From: Oegoconia quadripuncta
Lineage: Eukaryota; Arthropoda; Insecta; Lepidoptera; Autostichidae
Direction of reading: 5' to 3'
Assembly (NCBI GenBank): GCA_949316235.1
Contig: OX438748.1
Coordinates: 327,501-391,500 of the forward strand
Length of the DNA: 64,000 nucleotides
Position 1 is the first letter of the stretch. Each line of letters begins with the position of its first letter. This document shows, one piece after another, positions 31,635-42,965 of this stretch. The position numbers were made by a program, and so were the translations under genes. Below the pieces are notes generated by a model. It made no database searches. It was not told the origin of the DNA and worked only from the letters and a program-made list of their open reading frames with translations.

Positions 31635-32042
31635 TAATGAATTTGGCGTTTTGTATGAAGAATTTCATTAAGACTGTTTTCTCCATACAAACATTTTTGA
31701 TATTTTTTTTGGGAACGGCAAATCCAAATTTAGCTAAACTTTGTGTGTATTATCGGATAACATTAAGTTAAATATAGGTAGTGTTAATTTTTAAAAGTAA
31801 CCGATTTACGTTTTAGTGAATCTAAGAAATGATTATGGGAAGCACAATGAAAAGAGCTCTGTTAATTTCTTTTTTTATTATGAGATTTAGCCCAGAATTT
31901 AAAAAATATTTCACGTGAAACCTTGAAATAATACTCCGTTTTCCAAATAAAAAACAAATTTGGATATAGCTTTGAAAATCACAGGAATTGGTACATATGA
32001 TTAACGAAGAAAAAAACTCCAATTTCATAGATAAAGACCCAA
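31635..32042 (+). mobile_element. Mariner-like MITE copy 2
   Basis: The left TIR is damaged (starts ATGAATTTGGCGTTTTG); the right TIR ATTTCATAGATAAAGACCC is followed by TA. Internal sequence continuous, so it shows the uninterrupted state of copy 1. Confidence 0.93.
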
Positions 32043-32990
32043 TATAAACACAATTTCAACCAAAGTTGAACATCAGAATTCGTAAATTAAATCTAATCTG
32101 TTATTTCCAACTATCAAACGCAGCTCTTCGTCCAGCTCAAAATACTATTTTCTGTCGGGATTGGGATTATCAGAATTATTCGTGTCGATTTTCAATTAAA
32201 CCCGAGCAGCGAACAAAAAGCGGTAGACAAAACCCTCAAAGGAGCGAAGTTGCGGAGCAATGTTGTCTATTTGCTCTGGCAACGGCGTAAATATCTACTA
32301 CGGTATGTCTTTGCTTCTGTTTGTTGGGGTTTTGATAATAAAACAATGATTTCATTTGGCAAGTGAAGTTAGTTCCTTTACTAGACCTACATTATTATTA
32401 TTATTATTATGTAATGTATTTCTCTAGTAGGTAGCTTTGGCGTCTTTTTCAGTTCTGTGGACCTGGTGAATCTATTGCCCAGGGTGGAGTAGATGAAAAA
32501 GATTCAGAATAGTTTCCAATCCAGTAGTCTTTAAACCTAAGAAAACAATAGACCAAGTAGCAGTTGATAGTGGAGGCATATTTTCAACAGCGGGGAAGAG
32601 ACAGTCTGATAAATTGTTAGAGTTTAATACTATTCGTACAGTAGCAATAACCACCGCATTTATTTGGATTCGTTATTTCAAAAAATACTAATTTAAGTGT
32701 ACCTACTAAAATAAAGCATTTTTGACTTTGAATTCCTGTTGAATACTACGAGATGATTCGCTCGCTAATATAATAAAATAGTGTCAGCGATGTCGGGTGT
32801 GTCGAGACACTGACACTGCACCGACACATGACACAACAAAGCATTGCTCGCATTCAATTACTACGGCGACGATGCGGGCATGAGAGGTGACGCCCGCGCC
32901 GGCAGCGAACTTAACTGTAATGTAGCCAGCTTAAAATTTGTACCCCCACTTTGAGGTTTTCTGGGAAGTAAAAGGGATATAATAATCTGT
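32043..32990. other. Single-copy DNA
   Basis: Frames at 32066-32290 (plus) and 32472-32654 (minus) have no recognisable features. An ATT trinucleotide run lies at 32391-32410. Confidence 0.3.
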
Positions 32991-32991
32991 T

Positions 32992-33164
32992 TGGTATACC
33001 GAATTACACTACCCCGAAAAATGTTTGACCGAGGAACGTTTAATCGTAAACCGAGTTCATTGCGAAGTTTGTTCATCATTAAAAAATTTAATTAAAACCA
33101 ACTCCGCAATGTATCTTCAGGCTTCGATTAAAAGTTTTTCGGGGTAGTGTAATTCGGTATACCA
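32992..33164. mobile_element. Palindromic MITE, about 173 bp
   Basis: Inverted ends TGGTATACCGAATTACACTA (32992 on) and their exact complement ending at 33164 extend over at least 30 bp through CCCCGAAAAA. The ends may instead start at CCGAATTACAC with TATA as target duplication, because the terminus itself is palindromic. No coding capacity. Confidence 0.9.
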
Positions 33165-33465
33165 TATAATGTAAGAAATAAATCCGTAATCTCATAGATA
33201 TGGCTTTCAGATGTGTGTGTTTTAATTAAGTTGGTTGCAACGGTGGCAGGTTTTTTATGTTATCACTGTGATGGCAATCCACGCTGTGATCGAGTAGCAA
33301 TTTACTAGCAACCGTCTTGCTGCCGTTGCAACCGCCTTGTTTATCATTTCACGCATATGCCAGTCGCCATGGGATGGAGAATTCTGGAAAGAGCATATTT
33401 TTGGGGTTTTCCAATAGCTTCAACTGCAGAAACTAGTCTCAATGTGGACATGCAAGGTGCTATTT
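33165..33465. other. Single-copy DNA
   Basis: No feature supported. Confidence 0.3.
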
Positions 33466-33706
33466 AAAATAAAATAAAAATAAATATTTCGGACACTTAC
33501 ACCAATCATCTAGTCCCAAACTAAGCAAAGCTTATAACTATGGATACTAGATAACGGATAAACATACATAAATATTTATATAAAACATCCATGACTCAGG
33601 AACAAATGTTCATATTCATCACACAAACATTTACCCGTCGCGGGATTCGAATCCGCAACCGTTGGTTTCGCTGACAGGGTCACTATCCACTACACCAATC
33701 GGCCTT
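33466..33706 (-). mobile_element. SINE-A' copy, full length
   Basis: Tail complement AAATAAATATTTCGGACACT first, B-box complement GGGATTCGAATCCGCAACCG, head complement CACTATCCACTACACCAATC. Confidence 0.93.
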
Positions 33707-35085
33707 CTATTTCGCGGTCTTGCAGCACTATCTCGGATCTGGTTCGAATGCCCTTCAGTTTTGTATAATAGATTAAATATTATAAATTGGGGGTTTTGGG
33801 TGGACACGCTGGCATCTTTGGCCTTATTTCCGCTTACATCATAATACTCTCTACTTGAACGTAGATGATAGCAAGATAGACTAAGAGTGTGCAGACAGGT
33901 AGAGATCTGGAAACTGGCTGGAAAATCGCATTATTGGGGATTATTGAGTGATTTAGCTGTAGCAACACTGTCTCAATGGGACCATTAGGATGCGAGACGC
34001 GACACCGCGGCCGTCCCGCTGCACCGCCTCGGCATGAGCTCGAATGTCCCGCACTTTTGTGCAGGTGTCACCAACCGTTGCTGATAAAACATTTACCTAC
34101 AAAATTTGGAAAATCAAGCTGCATTTTCATCTATTCATGTACAGTGGTCCTACTGGCTATCCGTAGTTCGTGCGCAATAAATCACACAAAGATTTTTTTG
34201 GACAGTAATGCGTTAAACCACCCAAACTTTCTTTTCCAAAATATTAAATATCTACCCAGCGTCTCTGCGTGAATGCAAAGTTGTAATACAGAGATGGTTA
34301 CTTACCTTGAATTATAAATCTACTGAAGAACTTTTTGTAATTAATGCGTAATTCTGGTATGATATAAAACTTCTTTCTTCTGCCCTACTGTAAAATTATT
34401 CCAGATAAATCTGCTTCCAATCAAATGATCAAATGCTGTGCACAATTTATACCTACAATGCTATTCAGAATATAACCTAATTAAATATATTAATATAGAG
34501 GTATGTATTTATGTATACAGGTATCTATCAACTTATATGTATATGTTACTATATAAATGAAAAATAACATAAGTGCAACAAAGAATTTTGTAGATATATA
34601 TTATATCCTATATATATATATATATTCAAATATATTTTATATACATATATTATTTACTTATATTTATATACTTACCAAACACTCTACACCCTTAGATGGC
34701 AAAAATTTACTTATTGTACAAATTATATGGGGAAGACATTGTTGTCTGTAACACAGTTTTTAACTACCACAGACAACAAAGCTTCAACAGTTGTGTAATT
34801 TATTTCGGTTCAATAAAATATTGTTATTGTTATTGTTGTTATTGTTTTCCAAATTCAAAATTGTGAGTTAGTGTATTTCTTGCGTCATGTGCTTTCTCTG
34901 ACAATACATATTTCCTAATTCTCCCCCAGGTTCTCGGTTGCATAACATCGATTGGCGTGCAGTTCATACTCTGACGTTACGCAGAACCCTCCCGAGGTCG
35001 CCCCCCGCCTGGCAAAGCTGAGTAAGGCCTATCAGCTGTAGATCGTAGTCAAAAAAAAAACAGCAGCTCATGAGATCGACTGACT
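33707..35085. other. AT-rich, gene-free stretch
   Basis: Includes an AT-only tract around 34440-34670 and AATAAA near 34812. Frames at 33976-34272 and 34557-34751 are not supported. Confidence 0.35.
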
Positions 35086-35560
35086 GAGAGAAAACATGGG
35101 TTCGTTCCACAATTAACCTATACATTATATTAGGTCCTTACCTATGAAATTGGCGTTTTGTATGAAGAATTTCATTAAGACTGTTTTCTCCATACAAACA
35201 TTTTTGATTTTTTTTTGGGAACGGAAAATCCAAATTTAGCTAAACTTTGTGTGTATTATCGGATAATATTAAGTTAAGTATAGGCAGCGTTAATTTTTAA
35301 AAGTAACCGCTTTATAAAAGTTTCAACGAATCTAAGAAATGATTATGGGAAGAACATGAAAAGAGCTCTGTTCAATTTTTTCTTATTATGTGATTTACCT
35401 TGAAATAATATTCCATTTTCCAAATAAAAAACAAATTTGGATATAGCATTGAAAATCGCAGGAATTGGTACATATGATTAACGAAGAAAAAAAACTCAAA
35501 TTTCATAGGTAAAGACCCGATATGTTAATTGTGGTGTGGAACGAACCGATGTTTTCTCTC
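35086..35560. mobile_element. Outer palindrome carrying an inserted MITE
   Basis: The left flank (35086-35117, GAGAAAACATGGGTTCGTTC) and right flank (35522-35560) are inverted copies of each other with small gaps. The mariner-like MITE sits exactly between them. The host is probably a short foldback element of about 85 bp. Confidence 0.8.
35130..35520 (+). mobile_element. Mariner-like MITE copy 3
   Basis: Both TIRs present (TTAGGTCCTTACCTATGAAA and TTTCATAGGTAAAGACCCGA) and TA on both sides (35128-35129, 35521-35522). Best-defined boundaries of the family. Confidence 0.95.
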
Positions 35561-35754
35561 AAATATTTGACTTTTTCATTCACGGTAACTACGAAGGTAT
35601 GGAATCCACTTCAGGGGTCGGTTTTATGAAAATCCTACTATCCTATCTTACTATGAGGATATAGTATAGGTAGGTACAGACGAATCTCCCTAAAAGTATT
35701 ATATGGACCATATGGACCGAAGCACTCTAGCACCATCTATTTAGACATAATGTT

Positions 35755-37664
35755 ATGGCAAAATTGTATGACTTGACAAATGTTATGTATGAGAGTCCGA
35801 ATGAATTATATAATTCATTATTCACTTTGGTAGAAAATGAGTGCAAAAATATTTTCAAAGAAAAAGTTATAACAATAAATAGTGGTTTAGTATTTACTGA
35901 TTGGGCGACTGTGGGAATCCATAAAAGTCGCCTGAAGTTATATGATCTTTATCATGAAAGGACATATAACACTAGTCCAGCTTTTGCTGATTATGTAAGA
36001 AAATATTCCAAATTATTTAAACGTGTTTGCATCTTAGCAAAGACAAATTTTATAAAATCCAAAATTAAAAATAGTACAAACATTGTGAAAACCACATGGA
36101 CAGTTATAAACAGCGAAACTGGAAAAGTTAAGGCTCGCGATTCAAATATGGAACTAAAAATTAACGATTGCATCCTTAATACAGACTTGGAGGTTGCAGA
36201 AGCATTTGAAAAGTTTTTCACAGATATTCCAATAACAACCACGAAGTCACTTAAGTCATCTCCCACCGTAGCCGAATCTTTACTCAGAATGAATAGCGAT
36301 GTCCCGAATGTGCAACTGAAAATATTTAGACATGTTAGTCCAAATGACATCATGAAAGCGTATAAATCACTGGAAATGAAAAAAACCACTGATCTCGATG
36401 GTCTTTCTGTTAAAATAGTTAATTCCATCATTGATAGCATTGCACCACACTTAGCTTGCATCTTTAATAAATGTGTAGACAGTGGTGTATTTCCTGACTT
36501 GATGAAACAAAGTAAAGTAATTCCATTATTCAAAGCTGGTAGTACATCAGACCCCACTAATTTTAGACCCATTTCAATTCTACCAACTTTTAGTAAAGTT
36601 TTCGAAAAACTAATTTTAAATCAACTGTTGTCTTACTTCAATACTAATAATTTAATGACTTCAAAACAATTTGGATTCACACGGGGTCGCTCAACAACCG
36701 ATGCCGGTGTTGCGCTTATTGAATATATATTTGAAGCATGGGAAGATTCGCAGGATGCGATAGGTATTTTCTGTGATCTATCCAAGGCCTTTGACTGCGT
36801 TCATCATGATGGTCTGGTCAGGAAATTACGCTACTATGGCATTATAGGCCGTGCCCTCAACCTTTTGGAATCGTACTTGTGTAATCGAGTTCAAAGGGTT
36901 GATGTCAATGGTAAGAGGTCGTCAGGGTCTCCAGTTTGCATAGGTGTTCCACAGGGCTCAATTCTCGGGCCATTCTATTTCTTGTATATATTAATGATCT
37001 ACCCAATTGTATAAACGGAAACCATGAGATAACAATATTTGCTGATGACACCTCCTTGCTCTTCAAAGTTAGGAGACGACAGAAAACTCTTGACGACGTG
37101 AATAGTGCTATCTCTAAGGTGGTTGAATGGTTTACGTCAAATAACCTACTTCTTAATGAAAAAAAAACCAAATGCATAAAATTTTCACTACCTAATGTCA
37201 AACAGGTAGCTAGTACTATTTTAATAAAAAACGAGGAGTTGGAGCTTGTGAACACTACTCTATTTCTAGGCATTATGTTAGATAAAGGACTACAATGGGG
37301 TCCACATATCGAAAGGTTGTCGAAACGTCTCAGTTCTGCAGTGTTCGCTATTAAAAAAATCCGCTATTTAACCGACGTGGACACCGCGAGGCTGGTATAC
37401 TTCAGCTATTTCCATAGCATAATGGCTTATGGCATTCTGTTATGGGGAAATGCCGCGGACATAAATTGTATTTTTGTTCTGCAGAAGCGAGCGGTTCGTG
37501 CGATCTACAAGTTAGGCTCCCGAGTATCTCTGAGGAATAAATTTCAAGAAATCAATATATTAACTTTGGCATCGCAATATATTTACGAAAACTTAATGTA
37601 CGTAAGAAAGAATCTGTATTTGTTTAGGAAAAATTGTGAAATACACAATGTTAATACAAGATAA
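35755..37664 (+). pseudogene. Non-LTR retrotransposon RT (CR1/jockey-like), frameshifted
   Basis: LINE reverse transcriptase, distinct family from 21353-22963. First frame 35755-37014: a non-RT linker of about 190 residues, then NFRPISILPTFSKVFEKL (269-286), motif A FCDLSKAFD (339-347) and motif B GVPQGSILGP (397-406). Just after motif B, near 36973, one base appears to be lost. The sequence then continues in the frame open at 36936-37664, with motif C FADD at 37038-37049 and AYGILLWG further on. The apparent coding region ends at 37664, where it is interrupted by foreign sequence. The 5' end (endonuclease) is missing, so it is truncated, frameshifted and dead. Confidence 0.93.
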
Positions 37665-38480
37665 TCATACAAGACAATCAAGGAACCATATTCATATTTT
37701 TTTTAAAAGAACACAAACAGTCAAAGCATAATACAGTGTTGTGTAAAATTTGTGCATAATACAGGTTATTCGTTTTTCCGAGGTCAAACCGTAATTTGCT
37801 ATAATAATAAATTTGCAAACTGAGCTATATTTTTATCAGTGTCCCCACAGCTGGGGTGTAGCCATCTCGCACTAGAGACATTACCGGTCATACCCCACCA
37901 TGCGGGCCCAGTTTTTGGTGATAACAATTCATATGCCCTCTGAAATACGGAATCACACAATAAGAAAGAATCTGCATTTGTTTAGGAAAAATTGTGAAAT
38001 ACGCTATGTAAATACAAGATATAAATATAAACTTGCTGTCCATAGCAGTCGCTTACACAAAGTCACTAAGTCATTCAAGGGACAATGTATACGCTTTTAC
38101 AATAAGGTTCCGGTAGACATTCAAAATTTGCCTTTAAATAAATTTAAAACAACCATTAAACGGAAACTATGTGCCAAAGGCTATTATAAAATTTCTGACT
38201 ATCTGGATGATAAGAATGCGTGGACATGAACCGCTCGCCATTATCCAGTATATTTTATTCTTATTTTCTTTGTCGAATCATAAATTTTACAATTAGGTAT
38301 CTCAAATTGTATTTGTATTGACTTATTTAAAAAGAGCAACCCTGGAGTTTCTTGCTCGTTCTTCTCTGGGGAGACTGCCTAGTGAATGAGCGATAACTGT
38401 ATGTCATGACGATTTCAAATGTTATTCTTATAACTTACGAAATAAAAACATTTTTGATTTTGATTTTTTGATTTTGATTA
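37665..38480 (+). mobile_element. Composite: TIR-like segment plus LINE 3' end
   Basis: 37680-37955 is non-LINE sequence beginning AAGGAACCATATTCATATTT. From about 37961 the LINE resumes, repeating about 60 bp already present at 37600-37664 (AATTGTGAAATACRCWATGT). It then encodes the pol C-terminus (LHKVTKSFKGQCIRFYNKVP, stop 38227-38229), a 3' UTR, and a TTTTGATT-type tail at 38450-38480. The same composite occurs inverted at 47987-48830, so it was mobilised as a unit. Confidence 0.82.
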
Positions 38481-38573
38481 GAAAGTATTCATACAATATC
38501 AACACTCAAACCAAATCCATAATAATATGTCACATATAAATGAGTAAAAAAATTTCGTCAGCTCTGCTAATTG

Positions 38574-38660
38574 ATATCGTGGTCTAGTGGCAAAAGACAC
38601 GAGTGCTTAGGTAACGTCTTTCGAAAGGACACGGTTTTCGAATCCGGCTAAGACAATTTT
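38574..38660 (+). repeat. tRNA-like sequence, possible SINE head
   Basis: An A-box-like TGGTCTAGTGG and B-box-like GGTTTTCGAATCC are spaced as in tRNA genes, but the acceptor ends do not pair and the interior is too long. A T-rich run follows. A tRNA pseudogene or the head of a third SINE family. Confidence 0.45.
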
Positions 38661-39060
38661 TATTCGATTTTTTTTCTATTTGGAATTTTTTTTTCTTTTT
38701 ATAAAGGAAAATAAAACGTAAACACTTCATTAAAATAATAAAAAGGTAAGGAAAATAAGAAAAGTAAAAATTTTTGGAGGTAACACTTTAGCCCATGTGA
38801 TACTTTTAGGATGATTGGTTTGTACGTTATAATAATATTAATATCGAATTAAAGCAACATGACACTTAGAGCGGTGCCTTAATTATTATATAAACAATAA
38901 CGATATTGTATAACCTTATTCCTAGAATGTAATAGGAACCTTATCTATTCCAATTAATAAGGTAACATGAACTATAGTTATAGGACACCGCACGTGATTA
39001 TTTTTGAAGCCTTTAAATAGGTGGTAAGTTCCTTAATAAATAGAGTGTCTAATCGGACTT
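38661..39060. other. AT-rich DNA, nothing recognised
   Basis: No coding or repeat signature supported. Confidence 0.3.
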
Positions 39061-39064
39061 CGTG

Positions 39065-39420
39065 AATTTCAATTCATTCCTACAATGCCAACATCGTATG
39101 GCGACCCATTTTTGGCCTTTCTTTAAGACGTCCCCGATTTGATCATGATAAGTTCGCCGTGGTCTTCCCCTACACACACTACCATCCACATTCGCATCGT
39201 ATATCTCTTTTGTTAGTCTTTTTCATTCATCCTCTCCACATGTCCAAACCATCTTAGCATACCTTTTTCAATTTTTGTCACTACGTCTTCTTTCACACTG
39301 CTTAACTCCCTAATTACACTATTCCTGATTCTATCTTTCAAAGTCACCCCAGTCATACTTCTCAATGATCTCATTTCCACTGCATTAATTCTTTACTTTC
39401 ATTCTTTTTCTGCCATACCC
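39065..39420 (-). pseudogene. LINE reverse transcriptase C-terminal remnant
   Basis: The minus strand encodes, in broken frames, AVEMRSLRSMTGVTLKDRIR, then MLRWFGHVERM, then [20 protein letters not shown]. These are classic C-terminal blocks of RTE/L1-like insect LINE pol (LRWFGHVERM and GRPRRTY are diagnostic). At least one frameshift lies just after the HVERM block (about 39222) and no frame is long. Truncated at about 39420 next to the membrane-protein remnant. Confidence 0.85.
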
Positions 39421-39439
39421 AGCAAAGAATAATGTAATC

Positions 39440-39609
39440 GAACAAAATAAAATTCTGAACCAAGGAAAACAAATATTAATTTATACCTTTGTATAGTTGT
39501 GGTTGTTGGACTAATAGTCACAGTGCTGATTTTACTTCGCTACCTGAACATCTGTTTTAACAAAAACATACAAATAAGAGCACAAAGTGACATTTTAAGG
39601 CAAAAAGTT
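39440..39609 (+). pseudogene. Membrane-anchor fragment of an unknown protein
   Basis: A plus frame opens after a TAA near 39436 and encodes about 50 residues. A hydrophobic run of about 18 residues (IVVVVGLIVTVLILL, near 39494-39538) is followed by a polar, basic tail, then a stop (about 39607-39609). No start codon is seen: the 5' part would lie where the LINE remnant sits. One transmembrane segment plus a short cytoplasmic tail suits the C-terminus of a type I membrane protein. An envelope-like protein from an endogenous virus or errantivirus is one possibility, but no specific motif proves it. Confidence 0.4.
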
Positions 39610-39621
39610 TAAAGAAGCGAT

Positions 39622-39939
39622 ATGGAATATTTAAAATCAATTGAAAAAGTAATGACAGCGTTCAGTGAAGCCTATAACGTCATCATACAAGGAATCAGAA
39701 TAACTGCAAACGAAGAAAGGACAGATATTGTAGCTTACTTTGAGGGTTACAGAGGACATTACGCACTTAACACGTAAAGTAAAACAGCAAGTTAATTTGC
39801 TATTTTATCAAATCTATTGGATGTAGACTTTGAAGATGGAACAAGAGCTATAGGCAAGATGGGATTCTTGCATGAAAGCAAATCATATTATGAAAAATCG
39901 TATGGGAGCGTGATTCTATATACAAATAATAGTGAATAA
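39622..39939 (+). pseudogene. Small unknown coding region with two in-frame stops
   Basis: The ATG at 39622 lies 12 bases after the preceding stop, in a different frame. The frame has 51 codons to TAA (39775-39777), five codons, another TAA (39793-39795), and then about 47 more codons in the same frame to TAA at 39937-39939. Composition on both sides of the stops is protein-like (charged, aromatic, no low complexity). The simplest reading is a gene of about 105 codons with two nonsense mutations. I do not recognise the product. Tight packing behind a membrane-protein tail is unlike host genes and more like a compact viral or transposon genome. Confidence 0.4.
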
Positions 39940-40545
39940 TTGCGAATTGTGGAAATTGAAGCGAGTTTTATTTCGTACCTATATACAATCCCAACATCGC
40001 AAGGAAGTAAGGTGATGATATACTTAGAAGTATGTATTGATTTCTCCACAGCCGCTGTTTGCTGACGTATCCGCAGACGATTACAGTCAAAATTTCGACA
40101 AGAAACTTCGGCCGAATAATAATTTATCTTTCACGTAAAAGCCATCAAAAATCCACCATGAGGCTTTCGAGGCGAGGGTGCGGGGGGCGGTGACTAGGCG
40201 GAAAATCTACCATTTCTTTCCCGCGCTTCACGTACCGTCGACTGCATGTAACACAGGTAACTGTTATTACGTGGCGCTAAGGTTTTGAATCGAACTACAT
40301 CGTTATGCTTGAGATGTAGTCTACCATACACGAGCCGAGATTTATAAAACAGACTAAGAACATGACTAATCAGATTCTCAGTTGTTGGTTTTGTTAGAAT
40401 TTTGTGTAGGTTCGGGAGAATGGTGCAATTTGTGTCCTTTCGCAGGACCGTGATGGAAATATATTGTTTGATATTTGTGTTGTCATTACTGTTCGCTTAC
40501 ACGAGTTGTATTATTTGGTGTTACCGAGTCATCGTCTATAGAATA
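39940..40545. other. Single-copy DNA, GC-richer at 40060-40260
   Basis: Repeat-free; G-run-rich patch near 40180-40200. No gene supported. Confidence 0.3.
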
Positions 40546-40547
40546 TA

Positions 40548-40962
40548 TTGGGTCTTTACCTATGAAAATGGGATTTTTTTTCTTCGCTAATCATTTATGT
40601 ACCAATTCCTGCGATTTTCAAAGCTATATACAAATTTGTTTTTTATTTGGAAAATGGAATATTATTTCAAGGTTTCACATGAAATATTTTTTAATTTCTG
40701 GGCTAAATCACATAATAAAAAAAATTTGAACAGAGCTCTTTTCATGTGCTTCCCATAATCATTTCTTAGATTCGCTGAAACTTTTATAAAGCGGTTACTT
40801 CGCTGCCTATACTTAACTTAATGTTATCCGATAATACACACAAAGTTTAGTTAAATTTGGATTTGCCGTTCCCAAAAAAAAAAATCAAAAATGTTTGTAT
40901 GGAGAAAACAGTCTTAATGAAATTCTTCATACAAAACGCCAATTTCATAGGTAAGGACCTAA
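40548..40962 (-). mobile_element. Mariner-like MITE copy 4
   Basis: Inverse orientation: TTGGGTCTTTACCTATGAAA at the left, AATTTCATAGGTAAGGACCT at the right, TA on both sides (40546-40547, 40963-40964). Overlapping plus frames at 40402-40729 arise from this element. Confidence 0.95.
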
Positions 40963-40969
40963 TAGAATA

Positions 40970-41155
40970 AATACGAAAGTTTGGATGTTTGTTGCTCAAT
41001 TACGGCGAAACGGATCACCGGATTTGGATGAAATTTGGTACATAGTTAGAATATACCCTGGATTAAGACATAGGATATTTTATATCTCGATAAAGTGAGC
41101 AGTTCCCGCGGGATAAATAAATTTCTGCGATAAAGTTATTCTATTCCTAGTACTC
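40970..41155 (-). repeat. GCGGCTTCGCC repeat, minus
   Basis: Family order inverted: ACGAAAGTTTGGATGTTTGT, CAATTACGGCGAAACGG, then AAGTGAGCAGTTCCCGCGGG. It lacks the extreme 5' end. Confidence 0.88.
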
Positions 41156-41344
41156 GTACCTACGTAAATATAGGTTACTTTTCACAATTAAATATGGCCT
41201 CATTACTTTGTCAGGCGACTGGCTGGACGGGTATCACCCTCTATTCTATTTTACTGTTGTTAAGCCTCATTTCTGTGTTCCGGTGTGAGGAAGAGATCCA
41301 GTAAAATTTCCGGCTTTTGGAGAATTTTTGCTTTGCTCTCACTT

Positions 41345-41690
41345 ATCTCTGGGAGATTACAAATGTCAAGTGCAATAGCACTCACTGGCCACCAGGTGAA
41401 CCGCTCCTATGTCATAAAAATAATAATAAATTCCACCCGTACACATATAGTTAATATACCGAACATTCGCACTAAGAAGTTCGATTCTTCATTCATCATC
41501 CGAACAGCCAAGGCATGGAACTCCCTTCCGGCGTCAGTCTTTCCTGAATCCTACAACCTTGGGATCTTCAAGAGCAGAGTGAATAGGCATTTACTGAGAT
41601 CACGTGCTTCATCTACGACCACATCGTCACTTTCCATCAGGTGAGATTGTGGTCAAACGCGAATCCAGTCAATCTTAAAAAAAAAAATGC
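41345..41690 (+). mobile_element. LINE 3' end encoding pol C-terminus
   Basis: The plus frame carries FIIRTAKAWNSLPASVFPES, the same functional position as the LWN.LPA.VFP block of NL but a different family, with stop at 41642-41644. The short 3' UTR has TTTCCATCAGGTGAGATTGT and GTCAAACGCGAATCCAGTC, then an A run. The same terminus recurs at 59160-59275. Confidence 0.88.
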
Positions 41691-42065
41691 TTTTAGTTTA
41701 CAATTCTTCGCTTCCAGTTACTGTCAGACGCTATGTATGCTTTGCCAGAAACGTGGTCTCCTCTCACATTCTCCAGTACTCGTTTTACGCCCATGTGGAA
41801 TGTGGTCAGCCCATTACTCCTCCAGCTTACCAATTCTCTGCAGCAACTCTCGTTCTCTGAGGAAGCAAGGAAAGCAAGCTAAGCTAAGCTACTTTGTATT
41901 TTTAAGGTTCCACTAATGTGGTAAAGCCCTTATAGGATCATTTCGCTGGTAGTCCATCTGTCTTTATATATTCTTTATTGAACAAAAAATTTACAAGATT
42001 CAGGTACAAAGCAGTAACAAACAAACTCAGAGGAAAACTTCGTCAAGACACTTTTGTCGCATAAG
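41691..42065. other. No recognised feature
   Basis: The plus frame 41641-41916 starts in the LINE tail and is not supported as a gene. Confidence 0.3.
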
Positions 42066-42397
42066 TTTTTTTTTATGCACAACGGGTTGGTACTTGACCT
42101 CAATCACACCTGATGTTAAGTGAAGATGAAGTCGAAGGTGGAAGCGTACTGACCCGGAAACCCTAACACTTTTGGGGAACTGGCTATCTTATCTGTGACA
42201 ACCGGAACACAACAATGCTATTAACATTGCTGCTTGGCGGCAGATTTAGATAAGTTGGTGGTAGCTAGCCAGGCGGACATTTAAAATGCCCTACCACCAA
42301 CCAAACCGAGTACTTAAACATGTACCCCGCTGGGGATCGAGCCCGCGACCTTCGAATCGTAAACCCAAATTTGTTTACATTGAGCCACGGAGGCCGT
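42066..42397 (-). mobile_element. SINE-B copy, full length
   Basis: All landmarks present from poly(T) to head complement GAGCCACGGAGGCCG. B-box complement has one substitution (GATCGAGCCCGCGACC). Confidence 0.95.
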
Positions 42398-42399
42398 TA

Positions 42400-42960
42400 T
42401 ACTATAGGTTCAAACTCCATCTTATAAAAAGATATGCCACGTATTCTTTATGGTTCATTTCAAACTTCGAATTCGAATACGAAATAGCAAAAGCGCGTAT
42501 TCCAAATTTGAAACGTTCCGACACCGAATCGAATGTAGACTATCGACTATAAAAAATCAACTTCAAGGTACAATAGTGTGCATGTGAAACACAATCGTTG
42601 CAAGATTGTACGGACGGATGTGCGTTACGTAATACTCGATATTACCATAACTTGCCGCAAACCCTTAAACTCCTGGCTCTCAGAACGGCAGTGAGAGCAG
42701 GACGCCCATACGTTTACGACCCGAGTTAGACAGGGACGGGAGCGGCGAAAGTGTAAATGGCAAATTGGTTTTCCTTTTTATGAATAGGATATTGTATTGC
42801 AAAACAATATTACGGGCTTTGTTCTGAGAGGCAAATGTTTATACAGCGGTTAACGGTTACGAGACATGCGTCAACGCCCGGCGTCGACTGCTATATCATC
42901 ACTGATAATCTGTATTAATCAAGAGCATTTACTTTTATTATTTACGATTTAGCGCTTGAC
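42400..42960. other. Single-copy DNA
   Basis: No repeat or gene recognised. Confidence 0.3.
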
Positions 42961-42965
42961 CCCAA

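Noticed and set aside
35991..36572. Minus-strand ORF of 193 codons
   Set aside because: Antisense shadow of the plus-strand LINE reverse transcriptase.
40402..40729. Plus ORFs of 62 and 84 codons
   Set aside because: They lie largely within MITE copy 4; similar translations appear at the other MITE copies.
41641..41916. Plus ORF of 91 codons
   Set aside because: Starts within a LINE tail and crosses its poly(A); no recognisable features.
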